A stretch of DNA of 64,000 nucleotides from Lewinellaceae bacterium (lineage in GTDB: Bacteria; Bacteroidota; Bacteroidia; Chitinophagales; Saprospiraceae). How positions within the stretch are numbered: the first letter of the stretch is position 1; every line of letters starts with the position of its first letter. The DNA lies in assembly GCA_020636215.1 (NCBI GenBank), contig JACJYG010000005.1, positions 806,001 to 870,000 on the forward strand. Reading direction: 5' to 3'. The position numbers were made by a program, and so were the translations under genes. The notes under the pieces were generated by a model. It saw only the letters and a program-made list of their open reading frames with translations, searched no databases and had not been told where the DNA came from. Below, piece by piece: positions 7,852 through 15,701 of the stretch.

Positions 7852-9012
7852 ATGCGCCCAAGACACTTCCTCCTTCTTCTTATAGCCCTGTCCTTTTGGG
7901 CATGTCAACGGCCTGCGCCGGAGGAGGATAAAGCGGCGCCCTTACCACATCGGCAGGACATTCTCAATATCAACAAGCAGCCGGCGGGGCGGAGTGAGTT
8001 TGTAGTTGAATGGGGAAAGGTGAAGATTCCGCTTTTGAAGTACGCCAATCCGGAAGTGTATGGGGGCATGGTAGAGATAGGCCTGGAGGAATTCCAGCAA
8101 TTGGTCCAGGAGGAGCTGCGCCTGCTGAAAAAAGATAAAGTGCTGGCGGCCGAACTCGTCAGCATTCATCGTGAATCACAAAGCCAGGCTGACCCTTTCT
8201 GGTATGCTTATCCTGGTTTCGAGAAGGGCCGTTTAGCGGAAGACATTGTTTCCACCTTCCGGCAGGGCGTCCGGCGGGGCGATGTGATCGCCCTGCGTTT
8301 CTCTTCCGGCCGGGAGAATATCATCGTTCAATCGGCATTGATAAAAATTGCCGACCCTTTTGAGGCTTACGAGCCGGCGGTACCCGTGCCTCGCCCGCGT
8401 TACGATGGCGATGTGTATGGGTTCCAGGTGATCCAGGAACCCGGCCGACGGCCTCTTTTGCGCATTGATACTACTGCGGAGGCAACCCGGCATATTTACG
8501 ATATGTATCGGGACAACCGACAGTACCGTATCATTCAGATCCCCGGTTTCCAGACGCGCCACCGATTGCTGACCGAACGCGACCGATTGTTTCGCAACAG
8601 GGAGATCCGCCAGTCTGTGCTGCTGGGATGTGGGCACGATTGCTTATCCCTATCTGATTTCACCGATTTTGGAGACGCTGAGGTGCACCTGGAATGGGGA
8701 GGAATGAAGGCCAGCCCTTCGAGTGAGAACTACTGCCTGGAGGATTTCCGGGCTAGCATTCCTGCCCCCTTGCACCTGATGGTAGGCGAGCGCGAATTGC
8801 CCATTCGGAGCTTTCATTTATTCACCCATGGGCGGGAGCGTCAACCGGAGCATTATGTGGCCGATGGCCTGCAAACACCGGCCTTACTAAAAGTGCTCTA
8901 TCGTTTACAACCCGCCAGTACGGCCTATTTTGACAAGATCGTGGTAGAGGATGAGCAAGGGCGGCTTCTGGTATTCCCTCAAGCCTTTGCTTTTAATATT
9001 GGAGCCGACTAA
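7852..9012 (+). CDS. Lipoprotein of unknown function with a GldM-like C-terminal segment
   Basis: 386 residues with a lipoprotein signal (hydrophobic residues 6-15, lipobox SFWAC with Cys18), so probably anchored in the outer membrane. The middle part has two 'ALRF...I.VQSALIKIADPF'-like beta blocks and a Cys pair near LLGCGHDCLSL (around residue 260). The last 85 residues read PLHLMVGERELPIRSFHLF, then LLKVLYRLQPASTAYFDKIVV and LVFPQAFAFNI. This resembles the final beta domains of GldM/PorM (surface of the T9SS core), where a G-x-x-x-Y/F-F-D-x-I-V motif is common. The GldM link is an inference from pattern only. It stands alone between a repeat array and a hairpin pair. Confidence 0.6.
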   Translation: MRPRHFLLLLIALSFWACQRPAPEEDKAAPLPHRQDILNINKQPAGRSEFVVEWGKVKIPLLKYANPEVYGGMVEIGLEEFQQLVQEELRLLKKDKVLAAELVSIHRESQSQADPFWYAYPGFEKGRLAEDIVSTFRQGVRRGDVIALRFSSGRENIIVQSALIKIADPFEAYEPAVPVPRPRYDGDVYGFQVIQEPGRRPLLRIDTTAEATRHIYDMYRDNRQYRIIQIPGFQTRHRLLTERDRLFRNREIRQSVLLGCGHDCLSLSDFTDFGDAEVHLEWGGMKASPSSENYCLEDFRASIPAPLHLMVGERELPIRSFHLFTHGRERQPEHYVADGLQTPALLKVLYRLQPASTAYFDKIVVEDEQGRLLVFPQAFAFNIGAD

Positions 9013-9018
9013 GTTAAC

Positions 9019-9114
9019 CCGAACTCCAGTTCGGGGCGAGAATCCTCCCGGTAAGAGGTGCCTGCTGGGTGAAGGACTGAAGGGGGGGCCTTTGCGCCAA
9101 ACTGGAGTTTGGCG
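9019..9114. repeat. Pair of related palindromic hairpins
   Basis: CCGAACT-cc-AGTTCGG (9019-9034) and CGCCAAACT-gg-AGTTTGGCG (9095-9114) share the core AACTssAGTT and start 7 bp after the lipoprotein stop codon. They can each fold alone or pair with each other. They may be a small repetitive element or a double terminator. The 100 bp between lipoprotein and next gene holds nothing else. Confidence 0.5.
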
Positions 9115-9140
9115 GGACGTTTCCTTTTCCTACCTTTACC

Positions 9141-9701
9141 TTGCTGAATTTAGTATCATTTGCAACAGAAACCTTGAGGCACCTTCTTGCTATATTATTG
9201 CTCCTTTCTCTATTGCTTCCCTTCGGGGGGGCTTATGCCGTGTTGCAGTACGGGAAATACCAGGCCCGGGAAGAAGCCAGGACTAAGATCCTTGCCGGGC
9301 TGGATAAGGAAGCACTCCAGCACTTCCAGTTCACCCGACAGGAAGCGGCGGCTCAACTTCGATGGGAACATGCCGGTGAGTTCAAATACCAGGGCGAGTG
9401 GTATGATGTGGTGGAACAAAAGATACATGGCGACACCCTTCTTTTCTGGTGCTGGCCGGATCAGGAAGAAACGCATATAAACCAACAGCTCAACCAACTC
9501 GTTGCCCGGGCTTTGGGGCAGGATGCGCAGCATCAGGGAAATGCATTGCGGCTAGCCAATTTTCTCATCTCCCTCTGTCTGCCGGAAACAGGCCCCCGCC
9601 TGGCCGTTCCGTCTCCCGTCGAAATCGCTCCGTCGTTCGTCTATCATCCTGGCCTACCCAACCTTTTCTTTCCTCCCCTAATTCCTCCGCCCAAAGCCTG
9701 A
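9141..9701 (+). CDS. Small membrane-anchored protein of unknown function
   Basis: 186 residues from a TTG start. One strong N-terminal transmembrane helix lies at about residues 14-36 (HLLAILLLLSLLLPFGGAY). The part after it is a soluble domain of about 110 residues rich in charged and aromatic residues (FKYQGEWYDVVEQKIHGDTLLFWCWPDQEE) and a Pro-rich tail ending LPNLFFPPLIPPPKA. I do not recognise the family. It precedes a TonB-dependent receptor on the same strand by about 210 bp, and small proteins of this type (helix, then 'W-Y-D-V/I ... D-T' block) are often seen before metal or haem receptors in Bacteroidota. A link to metal uptake is a guess. The start codon is uncertain. Confidence 0.55.
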   Translation: MLNLVSFATETLRHLLAILLLLSLLLPFGGAYAVLQYGKYQAREEARTKILAGLDKEALQHFQFTRQEAAAQLRWEHAGEFKYQGEWYDVVEQKIHGDTLLFWCWPDQEETHINQQLNQLVARALGQDAQHQGNALRLANFLISLCLPETGPRLAVPSPVEIAPSFVYHPGLPNLFFPPLIPPPKA

Positions 9702-9752
9702 ACGCTCCATTTTGCCTGTAATATGGCTGATCGCTATCTGCCGGCTTGGTGG

Positions 9753-9774
9753 TTTTTTCGGGTATCCGAAAAAA
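9753..9774. terminator. A/T-rich palindromic hairpin, possible terminator
   Basis: TTTTTTCGG-gtat-CCGAAAAAA gives a 9-bp stem between the small membrane protein and the receptor gene. It resembles a bidirectional terminator stem, though the T-run belongs to the 5' arm. Confidence 0.35.
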
Positions 9775-9915
9775 ACAATGTTCTGTCCTATGGGGAGCAT
9801 CCATATCTCGTCCTTAGCGCCTTCGGCCGGGTAAATAACAATAGGATCCGCAGAGACAGCATCCTCGTCTAAGCTTCAGCTCTGGAACGATGTCCTACAA
9901 AATGCATGAAAAAAC

Positions 9916-12321
9916 ATGAAGCACCTTCTATTAATCACCCTGTTTTTGGGAACATATATATCCATCTTTTCCCAGGCCATTACGATCAAAAGCCAGGAGA
10001 ACGGCCAGCCGCTTGAGTTCGTCTTGTTGTCGAGCAATGATCCAAAAGCCTCTGCTATTACCGATGTCCGCGGGCAGGCCGATATGTCTACTTTTCGGGG
10101 GGCTGAAAAAATCGAGATCCGATTGATCGGCTATGAAACGCTGGCTAAAAGCTATCGCGAACTGGAGCAGGCGGATTTCCTGCTTTCCCTCAGCCCTTCC
10201 AGCTTTGCCCTCGACCAGGTGGTCGTTACCGCCAGCCGCTGGAACCAGTCCCGCCGGGATATTCCCGCCCGGATTACGACCATTACCCAGCGGGAGGTTG
10301 CCCTGCAGAATCCGCAAACTGCCGCCGACCTGCTCGGGTCTTCGGGGGAAGTGTTCATCCAAAAGAGCCAGCAGGGTGGGGGAAGCCCCATGATCCGCGG
10401 CTTTTCCACCAACCGCTTGCTGATCACCGTGGATGGGGTGCGGATGAATACGGCTATTTTTCGCAGTGGCAACCTGCAAAATGTCATTTCCCTCGACCCT
10501 TTTGCAGTGGAAAAAACAGAAGTGCTCTTCGGCCCTGGTTCCGTCATCTACGGCAGCGACGCCATTGGTGGAGTGATGGGCTTTTATACACTGACGCCAC
10601 AGTTTGCCGCCACTGATGAAACTCTTGTAAACGGCAGCGCAGTGGTTCGTTACGCCTCTGCCAACAACGAATTTACCGGCCATGCCGATGTTCGGGTGGG
10701 ATGGAAGAAGTGGGCTTTGGCCAGTAGTTTTTCCCACAACAAATTTGGTGATTTGCGCATGGGCAGCCACGGGCCGGAGGAATACCTGCGTCCAGCCTAT
10801 GTACAGCGGGTAGACAGCCTCGACCGCGTCTTCACCAATGATGACCCGCTGGTGCAGCGCCCCTCCGCTTATGAGCAAACGAACCTGATGCAAAAGCTGC
10901 GCTTCCGTCCTAATGACAACTGGGAATTCAACTACGGCTTCCACTATTCCACCACCACCGACTATAGCCGTTACGACCGCCTGCTCCGCACCCGCCGGGA
11001 CTTGCCGCGCAGCGCCGAATGGTACTATGGCCCGCAGGTATGGTTGATGAACAACCTGAACATTACCCACCACGGCCGCAATGGGTTCTACGATCAGGCT
11101 ACGCTGCGCCTGGCCCAGCAGTCCTTTGAGGAAAGCCGTATCGACCGCGATTTCAACGATGTGGAGCGCAGAAGCCGCCTGGAAAAGGTTGACGCCCTTT
11201 CCGCCAACCTCGACCTGCAAAAAAATATCGGGCTGGAACACCGCCTGCTCTACGGCCTGGAAGCTATTTATAACGAGGTGAACTCCAGCGGCACAGATGA
11301 AGATATCAGTAGCGGGAAGATAATACCTGGGCCGGCGCGATACCCTCAATCTACCTGGGCATCGTATGCGGCCTATCTCACTTACCAATACCGCGCTTCC
11401 GAACGGCTGTTGCTGCAGGCCGGGGGGCGCTACAACCAATTTGCACTCGACGCTGCTTTCGATACGACTTTTTACCCTTTCCCTTTTACCACGGCCCAAC
11501 TGAACAAGGGGGCGTTTACGGGAAGCGCGGGTGTCGTATACAGCACCCCTGGCCTTTGGACCTGGAGCGCCAACTTATCCACTGGTTTCCGTTCCCCCAA
11601 CGTGGACGATTTAGGCAAAGTATTCGACTCTGAACCAGGGGCGGTAGTAGTGCCCAACCCGAACCTGAGCGCGGAATACGCCTACAATGCCGAGATCGGC
11701 CTGGCCAAAGTAGCCGGCGATGCGGTAAGGGTAGACCTGAGCGCCTATTACACCATGCTCGATAACGCTTTGGTGCGCCGCAATTTCACCCTCAACGGGC
11801 AGGACAGCATCCTGTATGCCGGTGAATTAAGCCGGGTGCAGGCCGTGCAGAACGCCGCGAAAGCCCATGTTTACGGACTACAGGCGGCGGTGGAGGTGAA
11901 GTTTTCGAGAGGCTTCAGCCTCTTGTCCCGCTTCAACTACCAGCAGGGGGAAGAAGAGCTCGACGATGGCAGCACCAGCCCCCTGCGCCACGCGGCGCCC
12001 TGGTTTGGAATGACCCGCCTGGCATACGCCAACCAGAAATTGAAGCTGGAGCTTTCGGCAGTTTACAGCGGCGAGGTGTCCTATGAGAACCTGGCGCAGG
12101 AGGAACGGGGCAAGGATTACCTCTACGCCCTGAATGAAAACGGGAACCCTTATTCGCCGGGTTGGTACAGCTTGAATTTTAAAACCAGTATTCAATTAAC
12201 GGAACAACTGTCTATTACAGGAGGGGTGGAAAACCTGACGGATCAGCGCTACCGCCCTTACAGCTCGGGCCTGGCGGCGGCGGGCAGGAATGTGGTGTTG
12301 TCGTTTCGGGCGGGGTTTTAG
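9916..12321 (+). CDS. TonB-dependent outer-membrane receptor, hemoglobin/transferrin type
   Basis: 801 residues. The signal peptide (1-19, ending IFSQ) is followed by a short carboxypeptidase-D-like domain (about 20-95), the plug domain (about 100-235) and a 22-strand barrel. The plug reads GGGSPMIRGFSTNRLLITVDG, then VRMNTAIFRSGNLQNV and VLFGPGSVIYGSDAIGGV, which is the pattern of the TonB-dependent hemoglobin/transferrin/lactoferrin receptor family. The last residues NVVLSFRAGF end in Phe, as needed for barrel assembly. It would take up haem or another iron source, powered by TonB. No haem lyase or HmuY-like gene is nearby. A small membrane protein precedes it and an octamer array follows directly. 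Confidence 0.88.
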   Translation: MKHLLLITLFLGTYISIFSQAITIKSQENGQPLEFVLLSSNDPKASAITDVRGQADMSTFRGAEKIEIRLIGYETLAKSYRELEQADFLLSLSPSSFALDQVVVTASRWNQSRRDIPARITTITQREVALQNPQTAADLLGSSGEVFIQKSQQGGGSPMIRGFSTNRLLITVDGVRMNTAIFRSGNLQNVISLDPFAVEKTEVLFGPGSVIYGSDAIGGVMGFYTLTPQFAATDETLVNGSAVVRYASANNEFTGHADVRVGWKKWALASSFSHNKFGDLRMGSHGPEEYLRPAYVQRVDSLDRVFTNDDPLVQRPSAYEQTNLMQKLRFRPNDNWEFNYGFHYSTTTDYSRYDRLLRTRRDLPRSAEWYYGPQVWLMNNLNITHHGRNGFYDQATLRLAQQSFEESRIDRDFNDVERRSRLEKVDALSANLDLQKNIGLEHRLLYGLEAIYNEVNSSGTDEDISSGKIIPGPARYPQSTWASYAAYLTYQYRASERLLLQAGGRYNQFALDAAFDTTFYPFPFTTAQLNKGAFTGSAGVVYSTPGLWTWSANLSTGFRSPNVDDLGKVFDSEPGAVVVPNPNLSAEYAYNAEIGLAKVAGDAVRVDLSAYYTMLDNALVRRNFTLNGQDSILYAGELSRVQAVQNAAKAHVYGLQAAVEVKFSRGFSLLSRFNYQQGEEELDDGSTSPLRHAAPWFGMTRLAYANQKLKLELSAVYSGEVSYENLAQEERGKDYLYALNENGNPYSPGWYSLNFKTSIQLTEQLSITGGVENLTDQRYRPYSSGLAAAGRNVVLSFRAGF

Positions 12322-12336
12322 AGGAGTGTATGAATG

Positions 12337-12510
12337 TGGGAATGCGGGAATGCGGGAATGCAGGAATGCGGGAATGCAGGAATGCAGGAATGCGAGAATG
12401 CAGGAATGCGGGAATGCAGGAATGCGAGAATGTGGGAATGCGAGAATTCGGGAATGCGAGAATGCGGGAATGCGAGAATGGTTAGCAGGCTTGCATTTCC
12501 GCTTTCTCAC
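12337..12510. repeat. Octamer array YRRGAATG with a short opposing arm
   Basis: 18 consecutive octamers (12337-12480) fit YRRGAATG with one exception (cgagaatt), starting 16 bp after the receptor stop codon. Variation among units is by transitions only (c/t, a/g). A right arm at 12493-12510 (gcatttccgctttctc) is the complement of two such units with three mismatches, so the array can close a hairpin. The same octamer family occurs near 17 kb. Short open frames here are artefacts. Confidence 0.9.
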
Positions 12511-12580
12511 TTTTAGTTATCGGAGATTTTGGATAAATTGAAATGGGCTAAACTTATTCTCTATATGAAATTCCAAGACA

Positions 12581-13552
12581 ATGAAACACCGCTTTTTCTT
12601 GCCACCGCTCTTGTTTTTTATGTTATTTAATTCCAGTCATGCTTTGGGGCAGTTGTGGTTCAGTGATGATGCGGAGTGGGTTTTTGGGTTTTTCGGGGGC
12701 TCCGGCCAGGGGTATGAACGAATACAGGTAAACGGGGACACTTTAGTAGATGGCAGGTTATGCCGGGTGTTGAGCCGTTCGGCCGCAGCGGTGGATTATC
12801 ATACTAACTTTCAAGACACTAGCTATTTTGATCTCGACCCTTATTTCGTATATGAGGAGCAGGATAGTGTATTTTACTATATAGACGGAGAATTCCGCCT
12901 GATGTATGATTTCAGTCTCAGCCCCAATGAAATCATGTTCCTGAGCGGCACAGCGCTGAACGGCGGCCCCTGCGCGTCTCCTATCCTTCTTGTGGTAATG
13001 GATACGGGGTCGGTGCAGATACAAAATGAGCAACGCAGGTTCCAGAAGGTGCAAGCTTTTACATTTCATACCTTTGAAGAATTGGGCAAGTTTCTCCTCA
13101 TCGAAGGGGTGGGCATGGCCGGCCGTTTTTATACCGGCTCCAACGGGCAGGAAACAATAAATCCGGAAGCTTACTTTCTTCTCGACACTTATTTTAATTG
13201 CTTTTCCGATGGGCTCGGATGGCGTCTCCGCTGCTATTCAGAGGGGCTCTTTTCTTATAATCCTTATGATGAGGATTGTTTTGCATTACCCTTGCCCGTT
13301 GGCCTGCATTCGGCAAGAGCGGGCCAGGCCAATCTTTTTCCCAATCCGGCCAGCACAGCCATTTTCCTGGATATGCCTGCTTTTATACAGTTGCAGCGCG
13401 TTGAAATTGTTGATCTTTCAGGATCGGTGGTGCAAAGAACCGTGGGGCCGGCCAATAGGATAGAAATAAGCGGCCTTCCTGTTGGAGTATATTTTGCCCG
13501 GTTGTATACTTCAGAGGGGCTCATCGTGAAAAAGGTAGCAAAAGGTTGGTAA
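12581..13552 (+). CDS. Secreted T9SS type A protein of unknown function
   Basis: 323 residues. The signal peptide ends about residue 23 (SSHALGQ). The central 200 residues (RIQVNGDTLVDGRLCRVL, then DLDPYFVYEEQDSVFYYID) match no family I can name, but the pattern 'Y-x-x-I-x-V-x-G-D-T-x-x-D-G-x-x-C' is common to small Bacteroidota secreted proteins that report on object or measure-like strings in T9SS genomes. The last 75 residues (ANLFPNPASTAIFLDM, then ISGLPVGVYFARLY) are a T9SS type A sorting domain. It has no enzyme motif. It stands alone. Confidence 0.75.
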   Translation: MKHRFFLPPLLFFMLFNSSHALGQLWFSDDAEWVFGFFGGSGQGYERIQVNGDTLVDGRLCRVLSRSAAAVDYHTNFQDTSYFDLDPYFVYEEQDSVFYYIDGEFRLMYDFSLSPNEIMFLSGTALNGGPCASPILLVVMDTGSVQIQNEQRRFQKVQAFTFHTFEELGKFLLIEGVGMAGRFYTGSNGQETINPEAYFLLDTYFNCFSDGLGWRLRCYSEGLFSYNPYDEDCFALPLPVGLHSARAGQANLFPNPASTAIFLDMPAFIQLQRVEIVDLSGSVVQRTVGPANRIEISGLPVGVYFARLYTSEGLIVKKVAKGW

Positions 13553-13595
13553 AGATATGATTCCTGGTTAAAAGGGTATATAAGGCGGATGAAAT

Positions 13596-13645
13596 GTCAG
13601 GGGGTGGCTGATCCGGAGTAAAATCAGGGTGAACCACCCCGTGAC
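13596..13645. repeat. 50-bp inverted-repeat element
   Basis: GTCAGGGGGTGG (13596-13607) and CCACCCCGTGAC (13634-13645) are complementary at 11 of 12 positions around a 26-bp centre. It lies between the stop codon of the T9SS gene and a decayed gene. It could be a terminator-like hairpin or a tiny nonautonomous element. Confidence 0.5.
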
Positions 13646-13649
13646 TGGA

Positions 13650-14333
13650 GCCAAGTTATTCACTAAACAACACCTATCCGATTGACGTGCGCCTGGGGCT
13701 GGACGATAGCAAGATCGGAGCGCTCGTGGGCAGTAATCCGGATAAGTTTGGCCCCTATATGGGCGGCCTGGAAATGATGGGGGGAGAGCATCAGAGGGGC
13801 CCTGGATACTGGCCTGTGAGCAGGAAGATCCCGGATCCTGCGGTTATAAAGATGCGAAGGATAATATCCGGATAGCCTTTGGGAAATATCCTGTCTGTTT
13901 TACGGATACCTTCAACCAATACGCCATTGTGGTAAAACCGGAGGTGGGGTTTGTTGGGATTGACCGGACGGAGAAGGTCCTTTACGAAGTTTTCCCTTAC
14001 GATGCTGGCCCGGATTATCCAAGTGAAGGATTATTCAGGATCGTGGAAAATGGAAAGATCGGCTACGCTGATTTGGAGCATGGGGCCATTCGGATAAAAC
14101 CGGAATACCCGGCGGCCAGCCCATTTCAAAATGGTTATGCCCAGGTATGCCCGGATTGTGAAACCCTTCAGGATGGGGAACATTCGAGTTGGGTAAACGG
14201 GAAATGGGGGCTGATCGGCCGGGATGGGGAACTGGTACTTGCGCCGCAATTTGAGGAGATAAAGCAGATTGAGCCCGATGGGCGGGTATTAGTGGTGAAA
14301 GATGGAGCGGAGCAGTGGGTGGAGATTAAATGA
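13650..14333 (+). pseudogene. Decayed WG-repeat protein gene
   Basis: Two open segments in different frames make one sensible protein. The first (to about 13,800) reads TYPIDVRLGLDDSKIGALVG and GGLEMMGGEHQ. The frame then shifts, and from about 13,830 the sequence reads EDPGSCGYKDAKDNIRIAFG and continues without a stop into KPEVGFVGIDRTEKVLYEVF and GLFRIVENGKIGYADLEHG, ending at the stop codon at 14,333. The last 130 residues have WG/KWG-repeat character (KIGYADLE; KWGLIGRDGELVLAPQF), a beta-repeat seen in Bacteroidota surface and cytoplasmic proteins. The 5' end has no start codon or signal peptide. If the 3' part is expressed from GTG 13,929 it would be a 134-residue protein. Confidence 0.6.
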
Positions 14334-14367
14334 ACCAAATTTTTGTAATACCTGAAATGCTTTATTG

Positions 14368-14865
14368 ATGGACTTTCGTCAAAGCCGCCAGGCTGCCGCA
14401 CTCATGTTGCTCGCCGTTCTGCTTGTCCTTTGCAGCTTCCGGCGGGAAGCGGTGGAACAATCCTTCCTGCCCAAAGCCGTTCGCCGGGGCATTGCCCTTT
14501 ACTTTATTGCCGTCGTGCTGGTGCTGACGCCCATCTGGCTGATGCTGATGATGGGCGATGTAGAAAAGCGCGCACCCGGCGACACCTATGCCGTATTTTT
14601 ACTGGACCTTTGCATCGTTTTTCCAGCCTTTGCCATCATTTCTGCGATGTTGCTGCGCAACCGGCCTTACGGCAATCTGCTGTCGGGCGTGGCCCTGGTG
14701 AAGGGCGCCACCATCTGCCTGTCGGTGGGTTTCGGCGAATGGTTCGTGGCCTTCCGGGGCGGCTTTCCGCCGAATTACGGGATGCTGGGGCTGTTTGGGG
14801 GGCTGGGAGTGGTAAGTTTAGCTCTGTTGTTGGGGTATTGGAAGGGAGTGAGGATTGAGGGTTGA
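14368..14865 (+). CDS. Small integral membrane protein of unknown function
   Basis: 165 residues with four predicted transmembrane helices (about residues 9-27, 43-63, 76-96 and 135-156) and a conserved-looking loop GNLLSGVALVKGATICLSVG. The sequence begins with a helix and has no signal peptide. The loop L-L-x-G-V-x-L-V-K-G recurs in uncharacterised Bacteroidota membrane proteins that are longer at the N-terminus, so this copy may be truncated. The start is taken at the ATG. An in-frame TTG lies 3 bp upstream. Function unknown. Confidence 0.6.
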   Translation: MDFRQSRQAAALMLLAVLLVLCSFRREAVEQSFLPKAVRRGIALYFIAVVLVLTPIWLMLMMGDVEKRAPGDTYAVFLLDLCIVFPAFAIISAMLLRNRPYGNLLSGVALVKGATICLSVGFGEWFVAFRGGFPPNYGMLGLFGGLGVVSLALLLGYWKGVRIEG

Positions 14866-14911
14866 GCCTTGTAGTGTTTTTTTTTGGAGAACTGCAGACG
14901 CAGAGATTTTC

Positions 14912-14997
14912 TTCGCGTACTTCGCGCAGCCTTCGGGTCCTTCGCGGGAAAACCCTTATGGCAGGTTCCCGCAAAGACGCCAAGAAAAGCGCAGAGG
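14912..14997. repeat. Inverted repeat array (TTCGCG-type)
   Basis: Left arm units ttcgcgtac, ttcgcgcag, ccttcgggtc and cttcgcggg (14912-14948) face a right arm ggttcccgcaaagacgcc then aagaaaagcgcaga (14963-14997), whose complement is built from similar 9-bp steps (tctttgcgg, ttcttggcg). The centre can close as GCGGGAA...TTCCCGC. It lies about 45 bp after the stop codon of the membrane protein. A further run around 15,046-15,090 (gacgttcgacatccgacgttc) is another short-period stretch in one orientation. The 300 bp before the next gene remnant show nothing else. Confidence 0.6.
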
Positions 14998-15167
14998 GTG
15001 ACGAGTGACCCCGGCCTGGCCGGTACTGGATTTCGCTGCGCTCAACTTGGTGACGTGTGACGTTCGACATCCGACGTTCTACGTATTGCGGTCTCCGCGT
15101 TCACCGCCCACCAAAGCATTTATGCGGAGGTGGGGCTGCGGTTCTTTTTACTGCAAAATTTCCACCA

Positions 15168-15501
15168 ATGGCCATAACAAAACATCTTTTTCTCCTTCTG
15201 TTCGTTTTTGCCGCCCTTCCGGCCCTGACTGCCCAGGTGGATACTAGCCGGCCCGCTCCACCGCCGCCACCTCCTCCTTCGGAGCCTTCCTGGGCGGAAG
15301 AGACGTACAGGTTGGTGGGAGAAATGTCCCGCTTTCCTGGTTGTGAAGATATGCGCGGTGAGGAGCGCCGAGGCCATTCGGGCATTGCTTACCCTCAATA
15401 AAAGCTCCTTTCGCTTTGTTCCCGGAAGGGCTGGTTCGCGGACGGTGAAGGTGCAGCTGCGGCTGGAGGTGGAATTTATGGAGGAGATTATGGGGAATTG
15501 A
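15168..15501 (+). pseudogene. Remnant of a TonB-domain (energy-transducer-like) protein gene
   Basis: From ATG 15168 the frame gives a signal peptide (MAITKHLFLLLFVFAALPAL, then TAQ), a Pro-rich spacer with eight consecutive Pro residues (from CCGGCCCGCTCCACCG), and EMSRFPGCEDM, the typical pre-domain motif 'P-R-F-P-G-C-E' of Bacteroidota TonB-like proteins. After about 15,366 the frame changes. The continuation EAIRALLTLNKSSFRFVPG, then TVKVQLRLEVEFMEE resembles the final strand-helix-strand of a TonB C-terminal domain (normally '..W.PG...G.pV.V.....P+.F'). The 60-80 residues that should lie between are missing, so an internal deletion with frameshift has removed the core of the domain. Confidence 0.65.
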
Positions 15502-15524
15502 TTATTTGTAAAACATTATATTGC

Positions 15525-15639
15525 TATGCGAATCTGGCGCCAGGCGTGAAGCGGACACTTCCAGTGGCCTCTTCACTTTGCCCCGACAAGCCTAAAGCGC
15601 CTGGGCCAATTCCAGGCTATTTAACCCCAAATTCGCATA
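15525..15639. mobile_element. 115-bp MITE with IS982-like ends
   Basis: TATGCGAATCTGG at the left and its near-complement CCAAATTCGCATA at the right delimit 115 bp with no coding capacity, flanked by the direct repeat TTGC (15521-15524 and 15640-15643). Read inwards, the right end is tatgcgaatTTGGGGTTAAA, which matches the IS982 terminal repeat at 4,863 (tatgcgaatCCAGGGCTAAA) at 16 of 20 positions. It is therefore probably a nonautonomous derivative that this transposase could move. The left flank (aaacatta tattgcta) is again in the octamer style found beside the IS. Confidence 0.75.
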
Positions 15640-15701
15640 TTGCAATAGTTGATTTTGGAGGATAATTAAATTTCACATACCATCAAAACGCGTGAGGATA
15701 G

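Noticed and set aside
7110..7908. Long open frames on both strands reading as Ser/Leu/Arg-rich, Gln/Thr-rich or Met-Ser-Gly repeat proteins
   Set aside because: They arise from the 9-bp periodicity of the array, which keeps frames open on several strands at once, and they lack starts, signals or non-repetitive domains.
9702..9915. Riboswitch upstream of the TonB-dependent receptor
   Set aside because: I looked for a cobalamin-type box and conserved multi-stem structure and saw only a single A/T-rich hairpin.
9931..11499. A 522-residue open frame antisense to the TonB-dependent receptor
   Set aside because: It overlaps a gene with complete receptor motifs. Its translation shows no recognisable domain and is best explained by codon bias in a G/C-rich third position.
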